NCBI GenBank assembly: GCA_902801765.1 | Contig: CADCJO010000015.1 | Span: 1 to 34,890, forward strand | Source of the DNA: an uncultured Eubacteriales bacterium | Lineage (GTDB): Bacteria > Bacillota > Clostridia > Christensenellales > Aristaeellaceae | Length of the DNA: 34,890 nucleotides | Direction: 5' to 3' | Shown here: positions 1 through 8,740 of the stretch, one piece after another | Layout: each line of letters starts with the position of its first letter | Position numbering within the stretch: the stretch's first letter is position 1 | Made by a program: the position numbers and the translations under genes | Notes under the pieces: model-generated | What the model was told of the DNA's origin: nothing | Seen by the model: only the letters and a program-made list of their open reading frames with translations | Database searches by the model: none

Positions 1-181
1 CGCTTCTGAATGGAAGAGCGACGAAGCTTTCACCATGGAAGCGGGCACCGAATTCAAGGTGCGCCAGGGCCTGAGCTGGGACAACAACTTCCCCGCCGAC
101 AACTTCAAGGTGGAAGAAGCGGGCACCTACTTCGTGCTGTTCAATGAATCCACCGGCGAAGTTTCCCTGTCCGCTGAATAA
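1..181 (+). CDS. C-terminal end of a sugar-binding protein or carbohydrate-binding domain (5' end outside window)
   Basis: An open frame enters from the left edge and stops at TAA 179-181, giving the last 59 residues of a protein. The tail has alternating aromatic and acidic residues (SEWKSDEAF, GLSWDNNFPADNFKVEEAG, TYFVLFNESTGEVSLSAE) and looks like the last beta-strands of a SusE/SusF-like or starch-binding beta-sandwich. It ends about 100 nt before malF in the same direction. The position immediately upstream of malF and malG is where the extracellular maltodextrin-binding lipoprotein (malE) normally lies, so a malE-like protein with an added C-terminal glycan-binding domain is likely. That is inference from the neighbours; the fragment alone does not prove the family. 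Confidence 0.6.
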   Translation, partial: ASEWKSDEAFTMEAGTEFKVRQGLSWDNNFPADNFKVEEAGTYFVLFNESTGEVSLSAE

Positions 182-226
182 TCCAATCCCGTTGACTGAT
201 TCATCTGATCAGCAATCGGTAAACCG

Positions 227-268
227 GACGGCCGGGGCCAATTCCGATTGGCTCTGGCCGTCTTTTTT
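227..268 (+). terminator. Rho-independent terminator between the binding-protein gene and malF
   Basis: A 15-bp stem (227-241 with 248-262, two G-U pairs), a 6-nt loop and a run of six T follow the binding-protein stop. It lies immediately before the malF ribosome binding site (AAGGAG at 271-276), so it probably acts as a partial terminator that keeps permease expression below that of the binding protein. Confidence 0.85.
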
Positions 269-288
269 AGAAGGAGTGTATCGAGGGC

Positions 289-1830
289 ATGAAAACGTAT
301 TCAGACCTTGAATTTCTGAAGCTCTCGAAGGGCGAGAAATTCAAGTATAAATTCCTGAGCTTCTTTGCCGGGATTCCCAGGGCCCTGCTGAACCTGCTGC
401 TGGCTCTGTGGAACCTGATCAAAGGCGCGGGCGTCACCATCGGAAAGGAGATCGCGGACATCTGCTCCACCTTCATCCATGGCGACTGGAAAACCAAGCT
501 GTCCTTTATCTTCATGGGCTTTGGCTGCCTGGCCCGGGGCCAGATCCTGCGCGGCATCCTGTTCCTGCTGTTTGAAGTGGTCTTCATCGGCTACATGGTG
601 CTGGCGGGCGGCTACTGGCTGGGGATGCTGACCAGCCTGGGCATCCAGGGGCCGACCAAGGAATACGACGAAATTTTGGACGTGGAGGTTACTGCTTTCC
701 ACGACAACTCCTTCAAGATCCTGCTCTACGGCGTGCTGACCCTGTTCTTCATCGTGGCCTTCATCTACACCTGGCGGCAGAACGTGAAGCAGAACCAGCT
801 GGCGGAAAAGATTCTGGCCTCCGGCAAGAAGCTGCGCTCCGGCAAGGACGACCTGCGCTCCCTGGTGGACGACCAGTTCCACAAGACCCTGCTGGCCTTG
901 CCGCTGACGGGCATCCTGCTGTTCACGGTCATGCCCATCGTGTTCATGATCCTGGTGGCCTTCACCAACTACGACGGCACCCACAACGGCTACACCAATA
1001 ACCTGTTCACCTGGGTGGGCATGGACAACTTCAACACCATGCTTTCCTGGACGGCGGGCAAGGGCGGCAACACCCAGTCCTATTCCGCCACTTTTGGCGA
1101 GGTGCTGGTGTGGACGCTGATCTGGGCCTTCTTCGCCACCTTCACCAACTACTTCCTGGGTATGTTCGTGGCCATGGCGATCAACAAGAAAGGCATCAAG
1201 CTCAAGAAGGTATGGAGAACCATTCTGGTGCTGACCATCGCCATCCCCCAGTTCATCTCCCTCCTGTACGTTTCCAAGATGTTCGCCAAGAACGGCATTG
1301 TGAACGGCTTCCTCATGAGTATGGGATGGATACAGCAAGCCTTGCCATTTTGGGATGACCCCACCTGGGCGAGGGTGACGGTGGTGCTGATCAATATCTG
1401 GATCGGCATTCCCTATCTGATGCTGATTGCCACCGGTATTCTGATGAACATTCCCGCCGACCTCTATGAATCCGCCCGCATCGACGGCGCAAACCCCTGG
1501 CAGCAGTATACGAAGATCACCCTGCCCTACATGCTGTTCGTGACCGGGCCTTACCTGCTTACCAGCTTTACCGGCAACATGAACAACTTCAACGTCATTT
1601 ACCTGCTCACCGGCGGCGCGCCTACCAATCCGGCGGCATCTTCGGCAGCGGGCAGCGTGGGCTATACCGACCTGCTGATCACCTGGCTGTTCAAGATCAC
1701 CACCGGCGCGGAAAGCCAGTACTACCTGGCGTCCGTGGTCGGCATCCTGGTATTCGTGGTGGTGGCGCTGATTTCGCTGGTGGTCTACAATGTGCTGCCG
1801 TCCATCAAGAATGAGGAGGATTTCCAGTGA
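289..1830 (+). CDS. malF: Maltodextrin-type ABC transporter permease MalF
   Basis: A 513-residue inner-membrane permease of the binding-protein-dependent sugar family, close in length to E. coli MalF (514). The first ~120 residues hold amphipathic and hydrophobic segments before the conserved core. The core has several membrane spans and the EAA loop around residues 391-420 (LYESARIDGANPWQQYTKI followed by TLP), which docks on the ATPase. It would pair with MalG to carry maltose or maltodextrins across the membrane. ATG 289 follows AAGGAG at 271-276, a rather long spacing of 12 nt. The stop overlaps the start of malG, so the two are translationally coupled. The substrate is inferred from family resemblance; other oligosaccharides are possible. 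Confidence 0.9.
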   Translation: MKTYSDLEFLKLSKGEKFKYKFLSFFAGIPRALLNLLLALWNLIKGAGVTIGKEIADICSTFIHGDWKTKLSFIFMGFGCLARGQILRGILFLLFEVVFIGYMVLAGGYWLGMLTSLGIQGPTKEYDEILDVEVTAFHDNSFKILLYGVLTLFFIVAFIYTWRQNVKQNQLAEKILASGKKLRSGKDDLRSLVDDQFHKTLLALPLTGILLFTVMPIVFMILVAFTNYDGTHNGYTNNLFTWVGMDNFNTMLSWTAGKGGNTQSYSATFGEVLVWTLIWAFFATFTNYFLGMFVAMAINKKGIKLKKVWRTILVLTIAIPQFISLLYVSKMFAKNGIVNGFLMSMGWIQQALPFWDDPTWARVTVVLINIWIGIPYLMLIATGILMNIPADLYESARIDGANPWQQYTKITLPYMLFVTGPYLLTSFTGNMNNFNVIYLLTGGAPTNPAASSAAGSVGYTDLLITWLFKITTGAESQYYLASVVGILVFVVVALISLVVYNVLPSIKNEEDFQ

Positions 1831-2720
1831 TGAGCGAACAAAAAGCGATTGCGCCCACTGGCCCGGTGAAGCGCCACATGGGTTTGAAAGCCTCCCGCGC
1901 CTTGGGCAACACGGGCATTTACGTTTTGCTGATCGTGATCAGCGCCATCTGGCTGATTCCCTTTATCTGCATCCTGCTGCAGTCCTTCCGCGTGGAAAGC
2001 ACCTGGCAGGTGGGTTACGTCATTCCCCAGCAGTGGGGCCTGGACAACTACAAAAACCTGTTTGAAACAGACTTTCCTCGCTGGTATCTGAACACCTTCA
2101 TCGCGGCACTGTGCACCGCCGCGCTGCAAACCATCATCGTGCTGTGCATGAGCTATACGCTCTCCCGCTTCCGGTTCAAGATGCGCAACGGCCTGATGCG
2201 GTTCATGCTGATTCTGGGCATGTTCCCCGGAATGCTGACCATGATCATCCTGTACCGCGTCCTCAAGGATCTGGGCATGACCCAGGCCAACGCCCTGCCC
2301 GGCCTGATTCTGGTGTATGTGGCTTCCTCCGGCATGGGCTATTACGTGTCCAAGGGCTTCTTTGACACCATTCCCAAATCCCTGGACGAGGCGGCGAGGG
2401 TGGACGGGGCGACCCGTTTCCAGATCCTGAAAAAGATCATCCTGCCCCTGTCCAAGCCGATTGTGATTTACACCGTACTGACCGCCTTCATGGGGCCCTG
2501 GGGCGACTTCGTGTTCGCCCGCTATATTGCCTTCGGCTCCTCCGCGGGCAGCAACGTGGCCGTGGGCCTGTACAACTGGCTGAGCAAGGACCAGATCAAC
2601 ACCCGCTACACCATGTTCTGCGCGGGCGGCGTGCTCGTGGCCGTGCCGGTCACGATCCTGTTTATGTGCCTGCAAAAGTATTATGTGGAAGGCGTCACCG
2701 GCGGCGCAGTGAAAGGATAA
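1830..2720 (+). CDS. malG: Maltodextrin-type ABC transporter permease MalG
   Basis: A 296-residue second permease subunit (E. coli MalG has 296). It has an N-terminal membrane anchor (LIVISAIWLIPFICILLQSF), about six spans, and the EAA loop near residues 181-210 (IPKSLDEAARVDGATRFQIL followed by KKIILP). ATG 1830 shares its A with the malF TGA at 1828-1830 and is preceded by GAGGAGGA at 1813-1820. A GTG at 1827 is in frame and would add one residue, but the spacing favours the ATG. With MalF it forms the transmembrane channel. The ATPase gene follows after a 184-nt gap that contains a repeat element. Confidence 0.9.
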   Translation: MSEQKAIAPTGPVKRHMGLKASRALGNTGIYVLLIVISAIWLIPFICILLQSFRVESTWQVGYVIPQQWGLDNYKNLFETDFPRWYLNTFIAALCTAALQTIIVLCMSYTLSRFRFKMRNGLMRFMLILGMFPGMLTMIILYRVLKDLGMTQANALPGLILVYVASSGMGYYVSKGFFDTIPKSLDEAARVDGATRFQILKKIILPLSKPIVIYTVLTAFMGPWGDFVFARYIAFGSSAGSNVAVGLYNWLSKDQINTRYTMFCAGGVLVAVPVTILFMCLQKYYVEGVTGGAVKG

Positions 2721-2746
2721 TTTGAAACTGTTCATATTCGATCAAG

Positions 2747-2856
2747 AGTTCAAAGTTCTTCGTTCTAAGTTCTAAGCTGATAGTGAGTCATACACGATGG
2801 ACTTATAGAATAGGAAAACAAGAATCAAGCTTGGAACTTTGAATTTAGAACTGATC
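2747..2856 (+). repeat. Inverted-arm repeat of TTCTAAG-like heptamers (copy 1)
   Basis: The left arm (2747-2780) contains GTTCTAAGTTCTAAGCT. The right arm (2825-2856) contains its approximate reverse complement, AAGCTTGGAACTTTGAATTT. About 44 nt of unrelated sequence separate them. Each arm reads as 7-nt units (GTTCTAA or GTTCAAA). A second copy lies at 29166-29241 and a one-armed copy at 13976-13999. It fills most of the malG-msmX gap and has no T-run of a classical terminator. Confidence 0.7.
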
Positions 2857-2904
2857 AAATGCAATTGATCTACTCCAATATATCTGGAAGGAGAGAATCA
2901 GGCT

Positions 2905-4032
<1,128 letters not shown>

Positions 4033-4049
4033 TTCGTTATCAGCAAAAG

Positions 4050-4084
4050 GCCCTCTCCGTTTTCACGCGGAAAGGGCTTTTTGT
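4050..4084 (+). terminator. Rho-independent terminator after msmX
   Basis: GCCCTCTCCG (4050-4059) pairs with CGGAAAGGGC (4068-4077) with one mismatch, and is followed by TTTTTGTTT. It closes the sugar-importer region. Confidence 0.8.
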
Positions 4085-4104
4085 TTATCATGGTATCGTA
4101 TTCA

Positions 4105-4575
4105 TAACAGCATGTTGTGAAGGATGACGAGGCGAGGGCCTGTGCGGCCCTCGTGCACCTGCACCAGGGGACTTCGTCCCCTGGTCCCATTTAGCGGGTG
4201 TAGCTTGACTGATCGAATCAAGTCGGTCCCCGTTGATGCTGTGTGGGACGCGGAAGTCTGACTTGGTGCCGTTGTGCTTCTGGCCCGGCGACGAAGCCGC
4301 CAACCCGGATGCTTTGCATCCGGGGAAAGCCAGGGAATAATCCGTAGGGGAAAATGAATTTTCCCCTACGGATTATCGCAGGCTTTCTTGGGCCAGAAGC
4401 CCTCATACTTTTCATAACCCCTACGCACCAGGCGGAGCTTGTCTGCTTATCCCAACAACGTAATTTCGCCAGTTGCGGGTCCAGGGGGATCATCCCCCTG
4501 GTGGGGTCTGGGGTGAAACCCCAGCGTTTCTTCCTTATTGAAATAATAATTCATCCTTGAGAACAACACTGTTAA
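4105..4575 (+). mobile_element. Structured ~470-nt non-coding element with terminal inverted repeats, copy 1
   Basis: This gene-free stretch is repeated in inverted orientation at 5814-6289 and in part at 34646-34890. Its ends are imperfect inverted repeats: TAACAG-N2-TGTTGTG-AAGGATGA at the left, and the complement of TTAACAGTGTTGTTCTCAAG followed by GATGA at the right. Inside are several hairpins: GAGGGCC/GGCCCTC near 4132-4151; CCAGGGGAC/GTCCCCTGG near 4166-4186; CCCGGATG/CATCCGGG; CCGTAGGGGAAAA/TTTTCCCCTACGG; CCAGGGGGA/TCCCCCTGG and CTGGGG/CCCCAG near 4482-4523. A long-range pair GCTTCTGGCCC (4276-4286) with GGGCCAGAAGC (4390-4400) encloses the middle hairpins. No transposase or convincing reading frame is inside. 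It looks like a MITE or a structured RNA element and ends 3 nt before the stop codon of the minus-strand chromate transporter. Confidence 0.75.
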
Positions 4576-4578
4576 CAC

Positions 4579-5139
4579 TTAAAACTGAAACACAATTCCG
4601 ACCACAGCGGCAATGGCGATAAAGATGACGGGGCTCCATTTGAGTTTCCGCTGACCGATGAAAATCGCGACACCCAGCATGATGGCTTTCCAGAGGAAGA
4701 ATTCGCCGTAATTGCCCGCGGCCAGGGCGTCCATGTTCACCAGCGCCACCCGCGCCACGTTCAGTCCGGCGACGGTGATCATGGCGATGGAGGCGGGACG
4801 CAGCCCGTAGAACGCGCCTTCCACAAAGCGGTTGTTCCGGAACTTCTCCAGGAATTTGGCGATGATCAGGATAATGATGACGGAGGGCACGGCAAGACCG
4901 ATCGACGCGACCACGCCGCCCAGCACCCCGGCGGTGGTGAAGCCCGCGTAGGTGGACATGTTGATGCCGATGGGCCCGGGGGTGGACTCGGAAACGGCGA
5001 TCATGTCAGCGATGTCAGCGGTGGTGAACCAGCCGGTCTTGGTGCTCATTTCATAGAGGAAGGGCAGCGTCGCCAGCCCGCCGCCGACGGAGAACAGGCC
5101 GGTCTTGAAAAACTCATAAAACAAACGCAGATAAATCAT
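4579..5139 (-). CDS. chrA: Chromate transporter family protein, half-size subunit (downstream gene of pair)
   Basis: A 186-residue membrane protein of the short-chain CHR family. It has the conserved N-terminal region (YEFFKTGLFSVGGGLATLPF), the SESTPGPIGINMSTYAG motif around residues 50-67, and about five to six hydrophobic spans. Half-size CHR proteins occur as adjacent pairs that together correspond to a full-length ChrA. The upstream partner is the next gene on the minus strand, with 3 nt between its stop and this ATG, and GAAGGAGGGG provides the ribosome binding site. Family members export chromate in proteobacteria; the true substrate in anaerobic clostridia is unknown. The stop codon lies 3 nt from the right end of the structured element at 4105-4575. 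Confidence 0.88.
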   Translation of the reverse strand: MIYLRLFYEFFKTGLFSVGGGLATLPFLYEMSTKTGWFTTADIADMIAVSESTPGPIGINMSTYAGFTTAGVLGGVVASIGLAVPSVIIILIIAKFLEKFRNNRFVEGAFYGLRPASIAMITVAGLNVARVALVNMDALAAGNYGEFFLWKAIMLGVAIFIGQRKLKWSPVIFIAIAAVVGIVFQF

Positions 5140-5142
5140 GGC

Positions 5143-5712
5143 TTATTTCCCCTCCTTCGCGGCTTTGCTCCGGTGCAGGGAAATGATCATACCTGTGCAG
5201 CCTGCCAGAATTACCAGCACGGCGGCGGGAATCTTCACCGGCAGGAGAGGCGAAAAAGCGTTCAGCGCGAACACCGCTAGGAAAATTGCCAGCGCCGCGG
5301 CGTCCACCACCGACTTTTTCCACAACCGCAGTACCGCCTGCAAAATCAGCACGCACACGCACACGCGGATGCCCGCGAACGCGTGCTGCACCACGGGATA
5401 CTGGGCGAAGTTCTGCAAAAACGCGGCAATCAGCGTGATGATGACGAGCGGACCGGTCAGAAAGCCCAGCCCCGCCGCGATCGCCCCTTTCACGCCGTCC
5501 TTCTTCTGGCCGATAAACGTGCTCACGTTCATGGCGATCACACCCGGCGTGCACTGGCCGATGGAAAAATAGTCCCGCAGGTCGTCCATCGTCGTCCAGT
5601 GGCGCTTGTCCACCAGCTCGCGTTCCAATATCGGCAGCATCGCGTAGCCTCCGCCAAAGGTGACGCAGCCGATCTGTACGAAGGTGATATACAACTCCCA
5701 AAGCTCTTTCAT
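5143..5712 (-). CDS. chrA: Chromate transporter family protein, half-size subunit (first gene of pair)
   Basis: A 189-residue membrane protein with the CHR domain: LYITFVQIGCVTFGGGYAML at the N terminus and SIGQCTPGVIAMNVSTFIGQ around residues 50-69, matching the SESTPGPIGINMSTYAG region of its partner. ATG 5712 is chosen because AAAGGAG lies 6-7 nt upstream; an upstream in-frame ATG at 5775 would add 21 residues without a good site. The C terminus (HRSKAAKEGK) is basic. With the downstream gene it forms a two-subunit transporter. The operon is bracketed by inverted copies of a 470-nt element, like the cargo of a composite transposon, although no transposase is present. Confidence 0.87.
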   Translation of the reverse strand: MKELWELYITFVQIGCVTFGGGYAMLPILERELVDKRHWTTMDDLRDYFSIGQCTPGVIAMNVSTFIGQKKDGVKGAIAAGLGFLTGPLVIITLIAAFLQNFAQYPVVQHAFAGIRVCVCVLILQAVLRLWKKSVVDAAALAIFLAVFALNAFSPLLPVKIPAAVLVILAGCTGMIISLHRSKAAKEGK

Positions 5713-5813
5713 GCCTGCTCCTTTCTTCTTAACCATGCAAAAATAAATATACCTGTATTTATTCGACACATTCATTCGCTTTTCCTGTTTGTTACGATTC
5801 GCGTTTTATAATC

Positions 5814-6289
5814 TTAACAAGTATGCTTTCAAGGATGAATTCCATATCCAAAGAGTAGGATACGCTGGGGCTGTTCGCCCCAGACCCCAACCAGGGCGGT
5901 GACCGCCCTGGACCCGCACCTGGCGAAATAACATAGCTAGGAAAAGCAGATAAGCTCCGCCTGGTGCGTTGGGGTTACGAAAAGTTAGAGGGCTTCTGGC
6001 CCAAGAAAGCCTGAGAAAATCCGAGGGGGAAAATACATTTTCCCCCTCGGATTATTCCCTGGCTTTCCCCGGATGTTTCGCATCCGGGTTGGCGGCTTCG
6101 CCGCCGGGCCAGAAGCACCATGACGCCAAGCCAAACTTCCGCGTTTCTCTCCGCTTCTGCGGGAACCATGCCGATTTATTCAGTCAAGCAAGATCCGCTA
6201 ATGAGGTCCAGGAGATGAAATCTCCTGGTGCAGGTGCACGAGGGCCGCACAGGCCCTCGCCTCGTCACCCTTCACAATAAGACTGTTAA
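5814..6289 (-). mobile_element. Structured ~470-nt non-coding element with terminal inverted repeats, copy 2
   Basis: Read on the minus strand, this 476-nt stretch follows copy 1 from end to end. It starts TTAACAGTCTTATTGTGAAG followed by GGTGA and ends TTCATCCTTGAAAGCATACT followed by TGTTAA, so both outer ends carry TTAACA-like inverted repeats. The same hairpins are present but with paired changes: CCAGGAGAT/ATCTCCTGG, CCGAGGGGGAAAA/TTTTCCCCCTCGG and CCAGGGCGG/CCGCCCTGG. The GCTTCTGGCCC/GGGCCAGAAGC pair is unchanged. It fills the whole gap between the chromate operon and topB, apart from the topB promoter. Short open frames inside (for example 5969-6280) are products of GC-rich hairpins, not genes. 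Confidence 0.75.
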
Positions 6290-6331
6290 GAATTAAGAAA
6301 AGAAACAATACCTATCCACCTTTTGATCAGC

Positions 6332-6360
6332 TTTCATTTTTTCCGGTTTTGTGGTAAGAT
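6332..6360 (+). promoter_or_regulatory. Probable topB promoter with extended -10
   Basis: TTTCAT (6332-6337), a 17-nt spacer ending TGTGG, then TAAGAT (6355-6360). The -35 is poor and the TG before the -10 probably compensates. The whole 29-nt segment closely resembles the gyrB promoter at 18676-18704. Confidence 0.6.
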
Positions 6361-6393
6361 GGACGGGAAACCAATGATATGCGAGGATTTGAC

Positions 6394-8541
6394 ATGATCG
6401 TAGTTGTCGCGGAAAAGCCCAGCGTAGGGCGGGACATTGCCCGGGTGCTGGGGTGCAGGGAGCGGGGCGAAGGGTTCCTGAAAGGGGAAAACTACCTGGT
6501 CACCTGGGCGGTGGGCCATCTGGTGACGCTCTGCGAGCCCGACGAAATCGACGAAAAATATAAAAAATGGCGGATGGAGGAATTGCCCATCCTGCCGGAA
6601 TATATTCCCACGAAGGTGATTTCCAAAACCAAGTCTCAGTTCAGCGTGGTCAAAAAGCTGATGAACGATAAGGACACGGAAAAGCTCATCTGCGCCACCG
6701 ATGCCGGGCGGGAGGGAGAACTGATCTTCCGGCTGATCTACAACCAGGCCAAGTGCAAAAAGCCCGTGGACAGGCTGTGGATTTCCTCCATGACGGACGA
6801 AGCCATCAGGGAGGGCTTCGCCACGCTCAAGCCCGCCCGGGAATACGACGGCCTGTACCGCAGCGCCACCTGCCGCTCGGAGGCGGACTGGCTGGTGGGC
6901 ATGAACGCCAGCCGGGCGTTTACCCTGCGGTTTGACGCGCTGCTGTCCATCGGCCGGGTGCAGACGCCGACGCTGGCGATTTTAGTCAAGCGCTATCACG
7001 AAATCGCCAACTTCAAGCCCGAGGATTATTTCACCGTTACCGCAGACTTTGGGGACTATTCCGGCCAGTGGTTCGACCCAAAGGTGGAGGACGAAAAAAA
7101 GGCCAGCCGCATCCCCACCAAGGAAAAGGCCGACGAAATCGTCCAGGCGGTGAAAGGAAAGGCCGCACGGGTAAAGAGCGTGACGGCGGAAGCCAAGAAG
7201 GAACTGCCGCCGCAGTTGTACGATTTAACGTCCTTGCAGCGGGAGGCTAATCGTAAGCTGGGCTTCACCGCCGACAAGACACTGAAAATCGCCCAGGAAT
7301 TATATGAAAAATGGAAGGCCATCACTTATCCCCGCACCGACAGCCGGTATCTGCCCATGGACATGATCGGCAGGACGGTGCAGACCCTGCATAAGCTGCC
7401 GGGCCAATATCATGATAACGTGGAAAACATCCCCTGGCGGGAAGGCGGCAAGCTGCCCATTTCCAAACGCATCTTCGATAATGAAAAGATTTCCGACCAC
7501 CACGCCATCATCCCCACGCCCCAGACCGCGCCGATGGACAAGCTGCCCGCCGATGCCCAGAAGCTGTTTGATATGATCGCCCGGCGGCTGATCGCGGTGT
7601 TTTATCCAGCCCACGAGTATGACGCCATCAAAGTCATCACCGAAAGCCAGGGGCACCTGTTCAAGTCCACGGGCAAGGTGGTGCGGGTGAACGGCTGGAA
7701 GGACGTGTACCCCGCCGACAAAGCGGAGGAGGACGCCCTGCCCGCTCTGAACGAGGGCGACGGCCGCACGGTCAGCAAGGCGACGGTCAAGAAGGAAGCC
7801 ACCAAGCCCCCGGCGCCCCATACTGACGCTTCGCTCCTATCCGCCATGGAAAACGCGGGCCGGGAACTGGAGGACGAAAAGCTGCGGGAGCAGATGAAGG
7901 GCAGCGGCTTGGGCACGCCCGCCACCCGCGCCGCCATCATCGAGCGGCTCATTCAGGTGGGGTACGCCGTCCGGCGCGGCCGGGCCATCAGCGCCACGGA
8001 AAAGGGCGTGTGCCTGATCGGGATCGCGCCGCCCGAAATCGCGTCCCCGGAAACCACTGGGAAATGGGAGCTGGCCCTGGATGAAATCGCCCATAACCAA
8101 CGGGACACCCAGCGATTCATGGAGGGCATTCGCCGCCTGTCCACCTTCCTGGTGGAGTACGCCCGGGATACCAAGACCGAAGCCACTTTCCCGGAGGAAA
8201 TGCGCCGGGGCAAGAAAGGCGCGGCCAAGCGGAAAACCTCCGGCGCGAAAGCCATCGAGGGCATTCAATGCCCCCTCTGCGGCAAGCCCGTCCAGGAAAA
8301 CGCGAAGGCCTTCGGCTGCTCCGGCTGGCGGGACGGGTGCCATTTCACCCTGTGGAAGGACGGCCTCAAGCGCGGCGGCGGGCCGATGCTGAATGAAAAG
8401 CTGGTGACGCTGCTGCTCCAGCAGCACGAGGTCAAGGGCTCCACCGGCGTCATCGCTCTGCGGGACGGGCAATTGACCTTCACCCCCAAGGGACAGGATG
8501 CGCCGCAGGTGAGCCTCAGCATCGTATACGAAAAGAAATAG
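6394..8541 (+). CDS. topB: DNA topoisomerase III (type IA)
   Basis: A 715-residue type IA topoisomerase that relaxes and decatenates DNA through a 5'-phosphotyrosine. It opens with the Toprim strand MIVVVAEKPSVGRDIARVLG and has ATDAGREGELIF (Toprim acidic residues). The catalytic Tyr312 lies in ITYPRTDSRYLP, and GLGTPATRAAIIERL is typical of TopB. The C terminus (IQCPLCGKPV, GCSGWRDGCHFTLWK) is a zinc-ribbon-like module. ATG 6394 is preferred over the in-frame ATG at 6379 because GAGGA lies at 6383-6387 and the family starts at MIVVVAEKPS. It is transcribed alone from a promoter that resembles that of gyrB. No terminator is obvious after it. Confidence 0.96.
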   Translation: MIVVVAEKPSVGRDIARVLGCRERGEGFLKGENYLVTWAVGHLVTLCEPDEIDEKYKKWRMEELPILPEYIPTKVISKTKSQFSVVKKLMNDKDTEKLICATDAGREGELIFRLIYNQAKCKKPVDRLWISSMTDEAIREGFATLKPAREYDGLYRSATCRSEADWLVGMNASRAFTLRFDALLSIGRVQTPTLAILVKRYHEIANFKPEDYFTVTADFGDYSGQWFDPKVEDEKKASRIPTKEKADEIVQAVKGKAARVKSVTAEAKKELPPQLYDLTSLQREANRKLGFTADKTLKIAQELYEKWKAITYPRTDSRYLPMDMIGRTVQTLHKLPGQYHDNVENIPWREGGKLPISKRIFDNEKISDHHAIIPTPQTAPMDKLPADAQKLFDMIARRLIAVFYPAHEYDAIKVITESQGHLFKSTGKVVRVNGWKDVYPADKAEEDALPALNEGDGRTVSKATVKKEATKPPAPHTDASLLSAMENAGRELEDEKLREQMKGSGLGTPATRAAIIERLIQVGYAVRRGRAISATEKGVCLIGIAPPEIASPETTGKWELALDEIAHNQRDTQRFMEGIRRLSTFLVEYARDTKTEATFPEEMRRGKKGAAKRKTSGAKAIEGIQCPLCGKPVQENAKAFGCSGWRDGCHFTLWKDGLKRGGGPMLNEKLVTLLLQQHEVKGSTGVIALRDGQLTFTPKGQDAPQVSLSIVYEKK

Positions 8542-8647
8542 CAGCGGCGCTGCATGGCAACGCCATACGCAGAAGCGGGAACAAGGAACACAAAGCTGCG
8601 CCCGGGCTTTTCGTAAGCGGCAGTCTTGGCTTGATGATTTTTCCCGG

Positions 8648-8676
8648 TTGACAGGTCAGGAAAAATCAGGTATGAT
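8648..8676 (+). promoter_or_regulatory. Sigma-A promoter for the NahK-like kinase gene
   Basis: TTGACA (8648-8653), a 17-nt spacer and TATGAT (8671-8676), 64 nt before the ATG at 8741. This is a near-consensus vegetative promoter. Confidence 0.85.
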
Positions 8677-8740
8677 AGAGGGTGGAAATTATCCAAATAC
8701 AACATGCTTAATGGCATCGAAATCAAAGCGAGGAAAGATC

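Noticed and set aside
5969-6280. 103-codon open frame inside the second 470-nt element, and similar ones at 4218-4493, 4354-4560 and 34642-34890
   Set aside because: The corresponding frames are not conserved between the element copies, while the hairpin pairing is. They have no ribosome binding sites and odd composition.
4105-6289. Insertion sequence with transposase
   Set aside because: No frame encodes a transposase or integrase; the only proteins between the elements are chromate-transporter subunits. I also found no convincing target duplication at the outer ends.
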